Source: JBFMFE01 sp040752295 (GTDB lineage Bacteria; UBP15; UBA6099; JBFMBQ01). From it: DNA of 15,638 bases. The first letter of the stretch is position 1; each line of letters opens with the position of its first letter. The stretch lies in assembly GCA_040752295.1 (NCBI GenBank), contig JBFMFE010000069.1, positions 1 to 15,638 on the forward strand, given 5' to 3'. Shown here one piece after another: positions 1 to 6,479 of this stretch. The position numbers were made by a program, and so were the translations under genes. The notes below the pieces were generated by a model. The model ran no database searches. It had not been told where the DNA came from and worked only from the letters and a program-made list of their open reading frames with translations.

Positions 1-80
1 TCTATGGCGTAAAAGGGTTTTTTCAAACTCCGAAAATGCTTCGCTCAATACAAAAATCCTCAACACCCTGATCTACGCCC

Positions 81-109
81 TTGCTCATGCCGCTTGATGA
101 CTGTAGAAT
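81..109 (+). promoter_or_regulatory. Possible promoter of the tail-fibre-like gene
   Basis: TTGCTC (81-86) and TAGAAT (104-109) are 17 bases apart, about 40 bases before the start codon at 149. The -10 matches the sigma-70 consensus at 5 of 6 positions and the -35 at only 3 of 6, so this is a weak call. The rest of 1-148 shows no gene I can support. Confidence 0.3.
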
Positions 110-148
110 TTCTGCGAAAGTTCACAACACCAGACAGGAGGTATAACG

Positions 149-2173
149 ATGAGCGCAACAAAATCGCGTCTCAGGCGGCTTGCCGCAATCACGCTGCTTT
201 TTCTGCTGTTCCAGCCGCCGCCTCTCCTTGCGGCGACGCCGCAGAAGATCAACTACCAGGGCTATCTGAAGAGCGGCGGCGTGCCGGTGGACGTGGCGAC
301 GAACTTCGTGTTCAAAGTCTGCGGTGACGCCGGATGCTTGGTAACCTACTGCACCGAGACCGCCAACAGCGTGACCGTCACCAAGGGCCGCTTCAACTGG
401 CTCATCGGCACCGCGGGGTGCAATCTCACCGCGGTGCCGTGGGCGTCCGGCCCCCTGTATCTCCAGATAACCGTTAACGGGACCGTCCTGTCCCCGTCCG
501 AGGAAATCGTGTCCGCGCCGTACGCTCTGGACATGGACGGCACGACCGAAGTGGCGTTCCTTCTGGACAGGGACAACACAGGGGCTGGTGTTAATTCGCG
601 CGTTGCCTTCCAGCGCGGCACATCCAATGCCAGTGACGCGATGATCACATGGGACGAGGCGGTGGACGAGTTCATCCTTACCAGCGACGGGACCAACTTC
701 GCCACGATCACCGTCGGCACAGTCCTCAGCGACAATTTCGCCTCCGCCACAACCTACTACGGCGACGGGTCGAACCTCACGGGCATCAGCGCGAACGACA
801 CCACGAAAGTGCTTAAAACCGGCGACACGATGACGGGGGCGCTGATCATCAGTCAGGGCGGGGCGACGTCGTCAGTGTCAATCTATCAGAGCGGCACGAC
901 CGACCCCGCCGCGTACGTGAGCGTTACGGGCGCGGGAAACGCGCAGCCGTCGCTTGTCGTGGGACATCAGGGGACGGGCAAGCTGATACAGGCATGGACG
1001 GGCGCTGGCGACAGGTTCATCGTTGACAACAGCGGGAACATCTACGCGAGCGGCACGCTCACGCTCACGAACGACAATCTGGTGAACACGACGGGCGACA
1101 CGATGACGGGGGCGCTGTACGTGTCGCAGGGCGCTGCGACGTCGTCGGTGTCGGTTTACCAGAGCGGAACAACCGATCCGGCGGCGTACGTCGCCGTGAC
1201 GGGTGCGGCAAACGCCCAGCCGTCGCTCGTTGTGGGGCATCAGGGGACGGGCAAGCTGATACAGGCGTGGACGGGCGCTGGCGACAGGTTCATCGTTGAC
1301 AACAGCGGGAACATCTACGCGAGCGGCACGCTCAACCTCACGTCCTACGCCACTGCAACCACCTACTACGGCGACGGGAGCAACCTCACGGGCATCAGCA
1401 GCAACGATGCCACAAAAGTCCTAAAGACCGGCGATTCCATGACGGGACCGCTTTATATAGGTTTCGATACGGCTACCGCGACGCTGCACCTCAAAAACGC
1501 CGGCGGCGGCAACGCTCTCTACATCGACAACATCGGCAACACGGTGGCAACGGCATCGGTATATATTACGACTAACAATACGAATTCCAGCAGTTATGCC
1601 CTCCGTGTTAATCACAGCGGTGCCGGCGACACCATCTCCAGTTACACTGATGGTACCGGTAGGGGTGGATATTTCCAGATTGCTAATGTATCCAGCGGCA
1701 GCGATGCCGTTTATGGCACCACAAACGGAACGGGAACCGTCTATTTCGGCAACCATACGGGCGCGAGCGGCAATTTGGTCGTACTCCAGAGTGGCGGCGT
1801 GGACAAGTTTGTGGTGGACAACGGCGGCGTCATCACCAAATCGGGTTGCCCCGCCAATACGAACGACAACGGCGGTACCTGGCGCTGGTGCGTTGACAAT
1901 GCTCCGCGTGCGGCTGCCACTTTTGTTACCCCAGTTACGACATGTGCAAACGCAGGCGGGATGCTATGCAACTATGGAGAATGGATCGCCGCCTGCATGG
2001 CGAACGCCTTCACTTATACCCAATTCGAAGTCCACTGGGTCAACGGGGACTTCGGTAACGGTGCTGCTTTGACGATGACCTCCGACGGCGTCACGTGCAA
2101 TGTCGGCACATTGGGCTCCGGGAACGACCTGTGGACAGTTTCGCATACATATCTGTGCTGCTTTCCAAAGTAG
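149..2173 (+). CDS. Exported tail-fibre-like repeat protein
   Basis: A 674-residue protein of unknown exact role, probably outside the cytoplasm. The ATG is preceded by a strong ribosome site (AGGAGG, 137-142). Residues 1-28 form a signal peptide: basic start, leucine-rich core, cleavage near LLA-A. The segment beginning KINYQGYLK resembles the N-terminus of many exported proteins annotated as tail-fibre-domain proteins in environmental bacteria. The middle holds YYGDGSNLTGIS motifs at about residues 202-213 and 410-421, and two near-identical 91-residue units (about 225-315 and 316-406) containing the shared GHQGTGKLIQAW and DNSGNIYASGTL segments. The last 100 or so residues contain eight cysteines, including a terminal LCC, and may form disulphides. 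Base composition becomes less GC-rich from about position 1555, suggesting a C-terminal part of different origin. No chaperone or intramolecular peptidase motif was recognised. Surface fibre or adhesin is an inference. Confidence 0.8.
   Translation: MSATKSRLRRLAAITLLFLLFQPPPLLAATPQKINYQGYLKSGGVPVDVATNFVFKVCGDAGCLVTYCTETANSVTVTKGRFNWLIGTAGCNLTAVPWASGPLYLQITVNGTVLSPSEEIVSAPYALDMDGTTEVAFLLDRDNTGAGVNSRVAFQRGTSNASDAMITWDEAVDEFILTSDGTNFATITVGTVLSDNFASATTYYGDGSNLTGISANDTTKVLKTGDTMTGALIISQGGATSSVSIYQSGTTDPAAYVSVTGAGNAQPSLVVGHQGTGKLIQAWTGAGDRFIVDNSGNIYASGTLTLTNDNLVNTTGDTMTGALYVSQGAATSSVSVYQSGTTDPAAYVAVTGAANAQPSLVVGHQGTGKLIQAWTGAGDRFIVDNSGNIYASGTLNLTSYATATTYYGDGSNLTGISSNDATKVLKTGDSMTGPLYIGFDTATATLHLKNAGGGNALYIDNIGNTVATASVYITTNNTNSSSYALRVNHSGAGDTISSYTDGTGRGGYFQIANVSSGSDAVYGTTNGTGTVYFGNHTGASGNLVVLQSGGVDKFVVDNGGVITKSGCPANTNDNGGTWRWCVDNAPRAAATFVTPVTTCANAGGMLCNYGEWIAACMANAFTYTQFEVHWVNGDFGNGAALTMTSDGVTCNVGTLGSGNDLWTVSHTYLCCFPK
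821..1366 (+). repeat. Two tandem 273-base in-gene repeats
   Basis: Two direct copies, 821-1093 and 1094-1366, with an exact 273-base (91-codon) period. The stretch 961-1070 is almost identical to 1234-1343, differing at only a few bases. The first part of each copy (after GACACGATGACGGGGGCGCT) is more diverged. Because the period is a multiple of three, gain or loss of a unit would keep the frame open. Confidence 0.9.
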
Positions 2174-2239
2174 CGGCATTTTTGCTCAAACATAGCGGTT
2201 ATAGTAACAAAAACCTCACGGCAGGAAAGGAGGACACAA

Positions 2240-2452
2240 ATGGCAGTCGAGTGGAACAGACCGAAGCCCGGAAATTCGTACGCGCTCAACAGTTTCAACA
2301 ACTTCGATGTGACGTACAAAATGACGGAGGTGGACGCCAAGGTAACTTCTGGTGACGACCTCAAGATAGTTGTCAATCTTTACAAAAGGACTCCGAGCGG
2401 CTGGGGGAAAGTTCCGGAAGGTTGCGGCACAGTCGAATTCTCGGTCAGATAA
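2240..2452 (+). CDS. Small protein of unknown function (70 aa)
   Basis: The ATG follows a strong ribosome site (AAAGGAGG, 2226-2233), which is the main reason to accept this short frame as a gene. The product is soluble-looking, with no signal peptide or membrane segment. It starts MAVEWNRPKPG and ends in a polar stretch containing one cysteine (GCGTVEF). Alternating hydrophobic and polar residues such as LKIVVNLY suggest mainly beta structure. It lies 66 bases downstream of the tail-fibre-like gene on the same strand and may be co-transcribed with it. I do not recognise a family. The three palindromes just after its stop could end the transcript, although there is no good T-run. Confidence 0.7.
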   Translation: MAVEWNRPKPGNSYALNSFNNFDVTYKMTEVDAKVTSGDDLKIVVNLYKRTPSGWGKVPEGCGTVEFSVR

Positions 2453-2453
2453 G

Positions 2454-2522
2454 GCTTCGCGAAGCGCCGGCGATTAATCGCCTGCGAAGACAAAGCGGTG
2501 ATAAATCACTGCGCTCCAAAGC
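2454..2522. repeat. Cluster of three tandem small hairpins
   Basis: Right after the 70-aa gene are three palindromes in a row: GCTTCGCGAAGC (2454-2465), GGCGATTAATCGCC (2469-2482) and an 8-pair stem over 2495-2512 with core GTGATAAATCAC. The second and third share the core G-Y-GAT-W-AATC-R-C, each followed by TGCG, four or five other bases, and CAAAGC, so they are diverged copies of one tandem unit of about 26-28 bases. The cores differ by a paired change (C-G in one, T-A in the other) that keeps the stem. The rest of 2523-2571 is AT-richer and shows no gene. Confidence 0.75.
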
Positions 2523-2571
2523 AGTTAAATTTCGCTTTTAATCTTTGTTCGATATTCAGGTCGTTTTTGAG

Positions 2572-2784
2572 TTACTCGGGAGGGACCCGCGCCGCGCCTG
2601 CCTGCTGCTCGAACGACCTGCTATTCGGCTCGACGATTATCGAGGGTTTGAGTCTGCCTATGAGCGGCTATAGGGTTTTGAAGCCGATGCCAGTCACGTA
2701 AACCACTATTCTGTCCGTTGCCCCGAAGATCTTCTGGCAGGCGAGTTTGACGAGGACGGCTGCCGTTACGCCGCCGGGAAAACG
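2572..2784 (-). pseudogene. Remnant of threonine synthase C-terminus
   Basis: Read on the minus strand, this stretch translates to a fragment containing GGVTAAVL (about 2775-2752), DRIVVYVTGIGFKTL (2715-2671), then a TAG stop at 2670-2668, then PLIGRLKPSIIVEPNSRSFE (2667-2608), ending at TAA 2574-2572. The order GGVT...VVYVTGxGxKT...K(P)xxIxPxxxxFE matches the C-terminal end of PLP-dependent threonine synthases as I know the family. The N-terminal three quarters are missing, there is an internal stop, and no start codon or ribosome site, so this is a dead fragment. Its upstream end runs into the 45-base repeat at 2774-2821. The assignment rests on remembered motifs, not on an alignment. Confidence 0.6.
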
Positions 2785-2821
2785 GAAGCCGGCGGTGAGC
2801 AGCGGGGGAAAGACGGAAAAA
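2774..2821. repeat. Left copy of a ~45-base dispersed repeat
   Basis: The sequence from CGGGAAAACGGAAGCC to GCGGGGGAAAGACGGAAAAA is repeated in the same orientation at 3731-3771, apart from a 6-base insertion here and a few mismatches. A shorter echo, GAAAGACGGAAAA, recurs at 2854-2866. The remainder, 2822-2950, includes a GTTGACAGTTGTCAG stretch and no recognisable gene. Confidence 0.7.
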
Positions 2822-2950
2822 TAGTTGACAGTTGTCAGTTGATTGTGGATGGTGAAAGACGGAAAAGACGAATGATTCCGGCATGTATCGAACTGATAAA
2901 AACGGATTTGAAAATCAGCGGGGAGCCGTGAAATCGGCGCCGGAAAAAGT

Positions 2951-3409
2951 TTATGAGAGAAACTCTTCGGGAGTGAGGACGGGGATGAGCCGGGAGGCTT
3001 TCTTTTTCAGTTTTTCGTCCCTTGAAATTATGGCGTTCATACCCTCGTTGACCGCGATAGAGACCAGGATCGCGTCGAAAGGGTCGAGATGAAGATCGAT
3101 GATGAAAGACAGGGCTTTTGAAATGGATAACGAATCAGGGAAAATCCTTTTGAAGTTGAAGTCCTCTATTTTTCTAACAGCCAGCTTCATGGCTTCATGC
3201 GGGTCTCTGCCGGTGGCGGCGGCATTTATCCGCACGAAATGGACAAGCTCAAAGACATTGATCATGCTTATATATCCCTTGAGCTTACCGTTACCGACGG
3301 CAGAAATAATCCCCGAAGAGGCTTCCCACAAAGCAAGCCCGGTCCGTGGGTCCGATTCTTCACCCCATACATTGATGAAAATGTTGGAGTCAACAATTAT
3401 GTCAGTCAT
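2951..3409 (-). CDS. PIN-domain ribonuclease toxin (VapC-like)
   Basis: A 152-residue PIN-domain protein, probably a metal-dependent RNase that acts as the toxin of a type II pair. The conserved acidic residues are visible: D7 in IIVDSNIF, E54 in NVFELVHF, D112 in LDPFDAIL and D131 in ISRDEKL. Length is typical for VapC-like toxins. The start is placed at MTDIIVDSN rather than 12 codons upstream because this ATG overlaps the antitoxin stop by 8 bases, the usual coupled arrangement, and because PIN domains begin just before the first aspartate. Translation is likely coupled to the upstream antitoxin gene. The RNA target cannot be read from the sequence. Confidence 0.85.
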   Translation of the reverse strand: MTDIIVDSNIFINVWGEESDPRTGLALWEASSGIISAVGNGKLKGYISMINVFELVHFVRINAAATGRDPHEAMKLAVRKIEDFNFKRIFPDSLSISKALSFIIDLHLDPFDAILVSIAVNEGMNAIISRDEKLKKKASRLIPVLTPEEFLS

Positions 3410-3602
3410 TAGGAACGTTGGGGTCGAGGCCGAACATCTTCGCACGTTCTTCCCTAATCAGTTCGACACTGGATTTATCTTTCGGAAATATGTCCTTGAA
3501 ACAGCCGATCACATCCTCGATTTTAGCGTTCGGGTCGGGTTCGGGGAAAAGCTTGTCCAGATCGGCGATAAGCCCTTCCAGTTTTTTTCTGGTTATGACC
3601 AT
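3402..3602 (-). CDS. Putative antitoxin of the PIN-domain toxin
   Basis: A 66-residue, charged protein encoded directly upstream of the PIN toxin, with the two frames overlapping by 8 bases (3402-3409). The ATG has a good ribosome site (AGAGGTGA) and a near-consensus promoter. It starts MVITRKKLEGLIADLDKLFP and has an acidic middle and a C-terminal half rich in charged residues (about 40-56), consistent with an antitoxin that wraps its toxin. No clear AbrB, ribbon-helix-helix or Phd motif was recognised, so the antitoxin role is inferred from size, position and coupling. Confidence 0.7.
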   Translation of the reverse strand: MVITRKKLEGLIADLDKLFPEPDPNAKIEDVIGCFKDIFPKDKSSVELIREERAKMFGLDPNVPND

Positions 3603-3623
3603 GACGAATCACCTCTTGTCTGA

Positions 3624-3653
3624 ATTATACAGCGGCTCGCGAGCAACGTGCAA
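3624..3653 (-). promoter_or_regulatory. Promoter and possible operator of the toxin-antitoxin pair
   Basis: On the minus strand, TTGCAC (3653-3648) and a perfect TATAAT (3629-3624) are separated by 18 bases. The predicted start of transcription is about 15 bases before the antitoxin ATG at 3602. Between the two boxes lies a perfect 10-base palindrome, GCTCGCGAGC (3635-3644), well placed as an operator for autorepression by the antitoxin or the complex. The -35 box is formed by the first copy of the TGCAAACAGG repeat. Confidence 0.7.
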
Positions 3654-3700
3654 ACAGGTGCAAACAGGGGGACGGTGCAAACAGGGGGACTGCAAACAGG
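3649..3700. repeat. Four TGCAAACAGG repeats
   Basis: Copies start at 3649, 3659, 3676 and 3691. The second and third carry the longer form TGCAAACAGGGGGAC. Spacing is 10, 17 and 15 bases. Units of the 'GGGGGAC' kind occur as scattered intergenic repeats in many environmental bacterial genomes, but I cannot assign them to a named family. The first copy supplies the -35 box of the toxin-antitoxin promoter. Confidence 0.85.
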
Positions 3701-3730
3701 ACAGATACCGGATTTCAGACGCTGAGGACG

Positions 3731-3771
3731 CGGGAAAAACGCAAGCCGGCAGCGGGGGAAGACGGAAAAAA
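3731..3771. repeat. Right copy of the ~45-base dispersed repeat
   Basis: Starts CGGGAAAAACGCAAGCC and ends GGAAGACGGAAAAAA, in the same orientation as the copy at 2774-2821. The two copies enclose the toxin-antitoxin pair and its promoter. The remaining bases to the proB stop (3797-3912) hold a GGCGCGC/GCGCGCC inverted repeat (3857-3863 with 3875-3881) and no gene I can support. Confidence 0.7.
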
Positions 3772-3796
3772 CCTGAAAACCGAAGAACGGGTTTTC
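3765..3796 (-). terminator. Possible terminator after proB
   Basis: Read on the minus strand, GAAAACC (3796-3790) pairs with GGTTTTC (3781-3775) around an 8-base loop, and a run of six T follows at 3771-3766. The stem is short and AT-rich, and it lies about 115 bases past the proB stop, so confidence is low. Confidence 0.35.
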
Positions 3797-3912
3797 AACC
3801 GATCAGCCGGAACGCCTCCGGTAATCGGCGAGGCGATTCAGCCCGGAAACGCAGGCGGCGCGCTGCGGATTATCGCGCGCCCCTCCTTGATGAAACGCGG
3901 GGAATTTCCGGC

Positions 3913-5040
3913 TCACAGAACCACGAGGTTGTCCCTGTGGACGGCTTCGTCGCCGAGGGTGAAGCCGAGCCTGTTTTCGATCTCCCCCGAGCGCCTTCCC
4001 TTTATCGTCGCCAGTTCCGCGGAGGAATAGTTCGACAGTCCCCTTGCGAAGACGGCGTTCTCTTCGTCGGCGATTTCGACGCAGGCGCCGTTTTCGAATT
4101 CGCCCTCGACTCTCACGATTCCGGCGGGCAGGAGACTTTTCCCTTTGCCGGCGATCATGTCGCGCGCGCCCCGGTTGACGACGACGCGTCCTTCCGCCGA
4201 CGGACCGAACGCGAGCCATTTCTTGCGGCTCGACATGCGGGACTCACGGGGGAGGAAGGTCGTCCCCAGCGGCTCGCCTCCCGCGATCCTGCGCACCACG
4301 TTCTCCGTCCTGCCGTTGGCGATCACCATCCGTATGCCGGCTTCGGAGGCTACGGCGGCGGCGGAAATCTTCGTGACCATTCCCCCGCTCCCCGAATCGG
4401 TGCCGGGACCCCCGGCAAGCTCCCTTATCTCCGGTGTGATCTCCTCCACGACGGGTATGAGCCTTGCGTCCCCTCCGCCGCCCGGCTCGCGGTCGTAAAG
4501 GCCGTCAACGTCGGACAGGAGCACGAGCAGGTCGGCGTCAACTATCAGCGCCGTGATCGCCGAGAGCGTGTCGTTGTCGCCGAACATGATCTCCTCGCAG
4601 GCGATGGTGTCGTTTTCGTTAACGATGGGGACGGTTCCATACTCGAGGAGCGTGAGGAGCGTGTTGCGGGCGTTGAGGTACTTTTTTCTCATGTGGACGA
4701 TGTCGCGCGTGAGAAGCACCTGCGACGTTACGATGCCGTGCCGCGCGAAGAGCGTCGTGTACTTGTTGATGAGAAGTCCCTGTCCCACCGCCGCCGCCGC
4801 CTGCTTCTGGGGTATGGTAAGGTTTCTCCCCCTCAGATTCATCCTCTCGACGCCGGCGCGTATCGCGCCCGACGTGACGAGGACGACGCCGCGCCCCCCG
4901 AGGCGGACGGCGGCGACGTCGTCAACGAACCTCTCGACGAAGGCGTCGTCAATCCGGTCGTCCTCGCCGGTCAGCGTGGACGTCCCGACCTTCACAACGA
5001 TTGGCGACGGAGTCTTCCGCCCGTTTTCCCCGCGGTTCAT
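3913..5040 (-). CDS. proB: Glutamate 5-kinase
   Basis: Phosphorylates L-glutamate with ATP, the first step of proline synthesis, in the cytoplasm. The 375-residue length fits the two-domain form. An amino-acid-kinase domain occupies about residues 12-260: VVKVGTS with K17, TSGAI at 56-60, VNENDT at 140-145, FGDND at 153-157, SDVDGLY at 176-182 and GSGGMVTKI at 217-225. A PUA-type domain follows from about residue 280 (PSAEGRVVVNRGA). All key motifs appear intact. The ATG lies 13 bases after the obg-like stop, with a short AAGG ribosome site, so the two genes are probably co-transcribed; obg-proB adjacency is common in bacteria. proA is not in the window. Feedback inhibition by proline is usual for the family. 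Confidence 0.95.
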   Translation of the reverse strand: MNRGENGRKTPSPIVVKVGTSTLTGEDDRIDDAFVERFVDDVAAVRLGGRGVVLVTSGAIRAGVERMNLRGRNLTIPQKQAAAAVGQGLLINKYTTLFARHGIVTSQVLLTRDIVHMRKKYLNARNTLLTLLEYGTVPIVNENDTIACEEIMFGDNDTLSAITALIVDADLLVLLSDVDGLYDREPGGGGDARLIPVVEEITPEIRELAGGPGTDSGSGGMVTKISAAAVASEAGIRMVIANGRTENVVRRIAGGEPLGTTFLPRESRMSSRKKWLAFGPSAEGRVVVNRGARDMIAGKGKSLLPAGIVRVEGEFENGACVEIADEENAVFARGLSNYSSAELATIKGRRSGEIENRLGFTLGDEAVHRDNLVVL

Positions 5041-5053
5041 ACCTTATCTGGTA

Positions 5054-6055
5054 TTACATATCGGGCTGAATTTCAAGTAGTTTCACGAGTGTTTCCCTGA
5101 GCGCGCCCAGCGAGTCCGTGTCGTGGACGGACGTGGCGAGGGCTGCCGCGCCTCGGGCGGCGAGCGCGGCGCGTGCTTTTTCGACGCCGCCGGGGTCGGC
5201 GGCGAGGTCGGAACGCGTGAGGAGCGCGACGGTCTTTTTGCCGCCCGGTGAGAATCCGTTCACCGAGAGGATGCGGTAGAGTTCGTCGAACTGCTCGACG
5301 GGTCCGGCGTCCGAGGCGCAGTCGAGCGTCAGAAGGACTATTCCGGGGCGCAGGAGGTGTTTCAGGAAGGGGAGGGCGCCCGTCCCCGCGGCGCGGTCCG
5401 TGAGCGGGATGGAGGGCAGGTCTATCAGCCTGATGCGCGCGAAGGGATTCAGCATGAAGGTGAGGAGGAAGGGCGCCGTCGTGGAGAAGGGATGAGGCGG
5501 CGGGGAGTGGGACGTGCCCGCGAGCGCGGCGGCGAGGGACGATTTTCCGCTGTTGGGGAAGCCTGCGAGGGCGGCGTCCGCGGGGATGTGGTAGGTGAGT
5601 GTCAGCGCGACCGATTCGCCGTCGGTCCCCGGCTCGAACGTGCGCGGCGCCCGGTTGGTCGGCGAGGCGAAGTGCGTGTTGCCCCTCCCGCCTCTGCCCC
5701 CGCGGGCGAGTATTCCCGTGTGGGTTTCGGACAGCGCCTCGTCTGAAATCCGCGCTGTCTGCGTGTCTCTGATTATCGTTCCCGGCGGAACGCGTATGAC
5801 GACGGAGCCGCCGTTCGCGCCGCGGCGTTTCGCGCCGCCGCCGGGCTGTCCGTCTCCCGCTCGGTACTTTTTTCTGTTTCCGATGTGGTTGAGCGAGGTC
5901 AGGTTCGCGTCGGCGGCGATGAGGACGTCGCCCCCGTCGCCGCCGTCGCCCCCGTCGGGTCCGCCCCGCGGAGTGTATTTTTCCTTCCTGAAACGGGCGC
6001 GCCCGTCGCCCCCGCGTCCGCCGGCAGCCACTATTGTGACTTCGTCCCTGAACAT
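5054..6055 (-). CDS. obg: Obg-family GTPase with divergent G motifs
   Basis: Obg/CgtA proteins are ribosome-associated GTPases that help assemble the large subunit. This 333-residue protein has the glycine-rich Obg fold (about 1-158, e.g. GGRGGDGRARFRKEKYTPRG) followed by a G domain. G1 is GFPNSGKS (165-172) and G2 is PFSTT (189-193), both acceptable. G3 is DLPS (212-215) instead of DxPG, and the conserved LIEGA that follows is replaced by IPLTDRA. G4 is TRSD (280-283) instead of NKxD. There is no extra C-terminal OCT domain. The reading frame is intact and the Obg fold is well conserved, so the gene looks functional, but GTP hydrolysis may be weak or changed. The GGAG ribosome site sits directly against the ATG. 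It lies 34 bases after fliN and 13 bases before proB, suggesting one transcript. Confidence 0.9.
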   Translation of the reverse strand: MFRDEVTIVAAGGRGGDGRARFRKEKYTPRGGPDGGDGGDGGDVLIAADANLTSLNHIGNRKKYRAGDGQPGGGAKRRGANGGSVVIRVPPGTIIRDTQTARISDEALSETHTGILARGGRGGRGNTHFASPTNRAPRTFEPGTDGESVALTLTYHIPADAALAGFPNSGKSSLAAALAGTSHSPPPHPFSTTAPFLLTFMLNPFARIRLIDLPSIPLTDRAAGTGALPFLKHLLRPGIVLLTLDCASDAGPVEQFDELYRILSVNGFSPGGKKTVALLTRSDLAADPGGVEKARAALAARGAAALATSVHDTDSLGALRETLVKLLEIQPDM

Positions 6056-6089
6056 CTCCGCCGCAGCGTCCGCGGACGGACGGGGCTTG

Positions 6090-6374
6090 CTAAGACGCCG
6101 CCGCGAGTCCCGCCTGGACCGCCTTCTCGAGCGAGCCTATTACGTCGGTTACCCGAAGGGCGAACTTGCCGTCTATCACCATCACCTCGCCCTTGGCGAC
6201 CAGCCTCCCGTTGACGAGAAAATCAATCCTGTCGCCGGTCTTTGTGCCCAGCTCGATGACCGTTCCCGGCTGCATCCCGAGGACCTCGCGGAAGCTTTTC
6301 TCCGCCCTGCCCAGCTCGACGGAGACCTTCATTCCCACGTCCGACATCAGTTTTATTTTCGTCTCTTCTGCCAA
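6090..6374 (-). CDS. fliN: FliN-type motor switch (SpoA domain) protein
   Basis: A 94-residue protein made almost entirely of one SpoA/FliN domain. FliN forms the lower C-ring of the flagellar switch with FliM and FliG; homologues sit in type III secretion sorting platforms. The family pattern is plain: VGMKVSVELGRAEKSFREVL, then GTVIELGTKTGDRIDFLVNG, then AKGEVMVIDGKFALRVTDV. I chose the TTG at 6374 because GGGAGGG lies just upstream. A longer frame opens with TTG at 6458, but its first 28 codons have no ribosome site and contain promoter-like sequence (TTGAAA at 6458-6453). A start at GTG 6407 is also possible. No other flagellar or secretion gene is visible within 6 kb on either side. Confidence 0.85.
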   Translation of the reverse strand: MAEETKIKLMSDVGMKVSVELGRAEKSFREVLGMQPGTVIELGTKTGDRIDFLVNGRLVAKGEVMVIDGKFALRVTDVIGSLEKAVQAGLAAAS

Positions 6375-6443
6375 GGTTCCCTCCCCGGTCTTCTTCGGTG
6401 TGTTCACCGCCCCCGCGGATTTCCCATATAAGTTAGCACGAAA

Positions 6444-6470
6444 CGCCCGCTGTTTCAACGACCGCGGGCG
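6444..6470 (-). terminator. Possible hairpin between hydrolase gene and fliN
   Basis: CGCCCGC and GCGGGCG (6464-6470 with 6444-6450) form a perfect 7-pair GC stem with a 13-base loop, 10 bases past the hydrolase stop codon. Only three T residues follow on the minus strand, so it would be a poor intrinsic terminator. It may only slow or partly stop read-through into fliN. Confidence 0.3.
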
Positions 6471-6479
6471 CGGAAAAAA

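Noticed and set aside
1..148. End of an upstream gene or a short minus-strand peptide gene
   Set aside because: All frames are short and none has a ribosome site or a recognisable product; only a weak promoter can be proposed.
2498..2701. 67-codon plus-strand frame starting MINHCAPK
   Set aside because: It lies over the hairpin repeats and the opposite strand of the threonine synthase remnant and has no ribosome site.
3418..5100. Long open frame on the plus strand opposite proB
   Set aside because: It is antisense to a clearly conserved proB, has arginine-rich, low-complexity translation and no ribosome site; such frames arise by chance in GC-rich DNA.
6375..6458. N-terminal extension of the FliN-type protein
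   Set aside because: The first 28 codons start at TTG without a ribosome site, overlap a hairpin and a promoter-like element, and lie outside the FliN domain.
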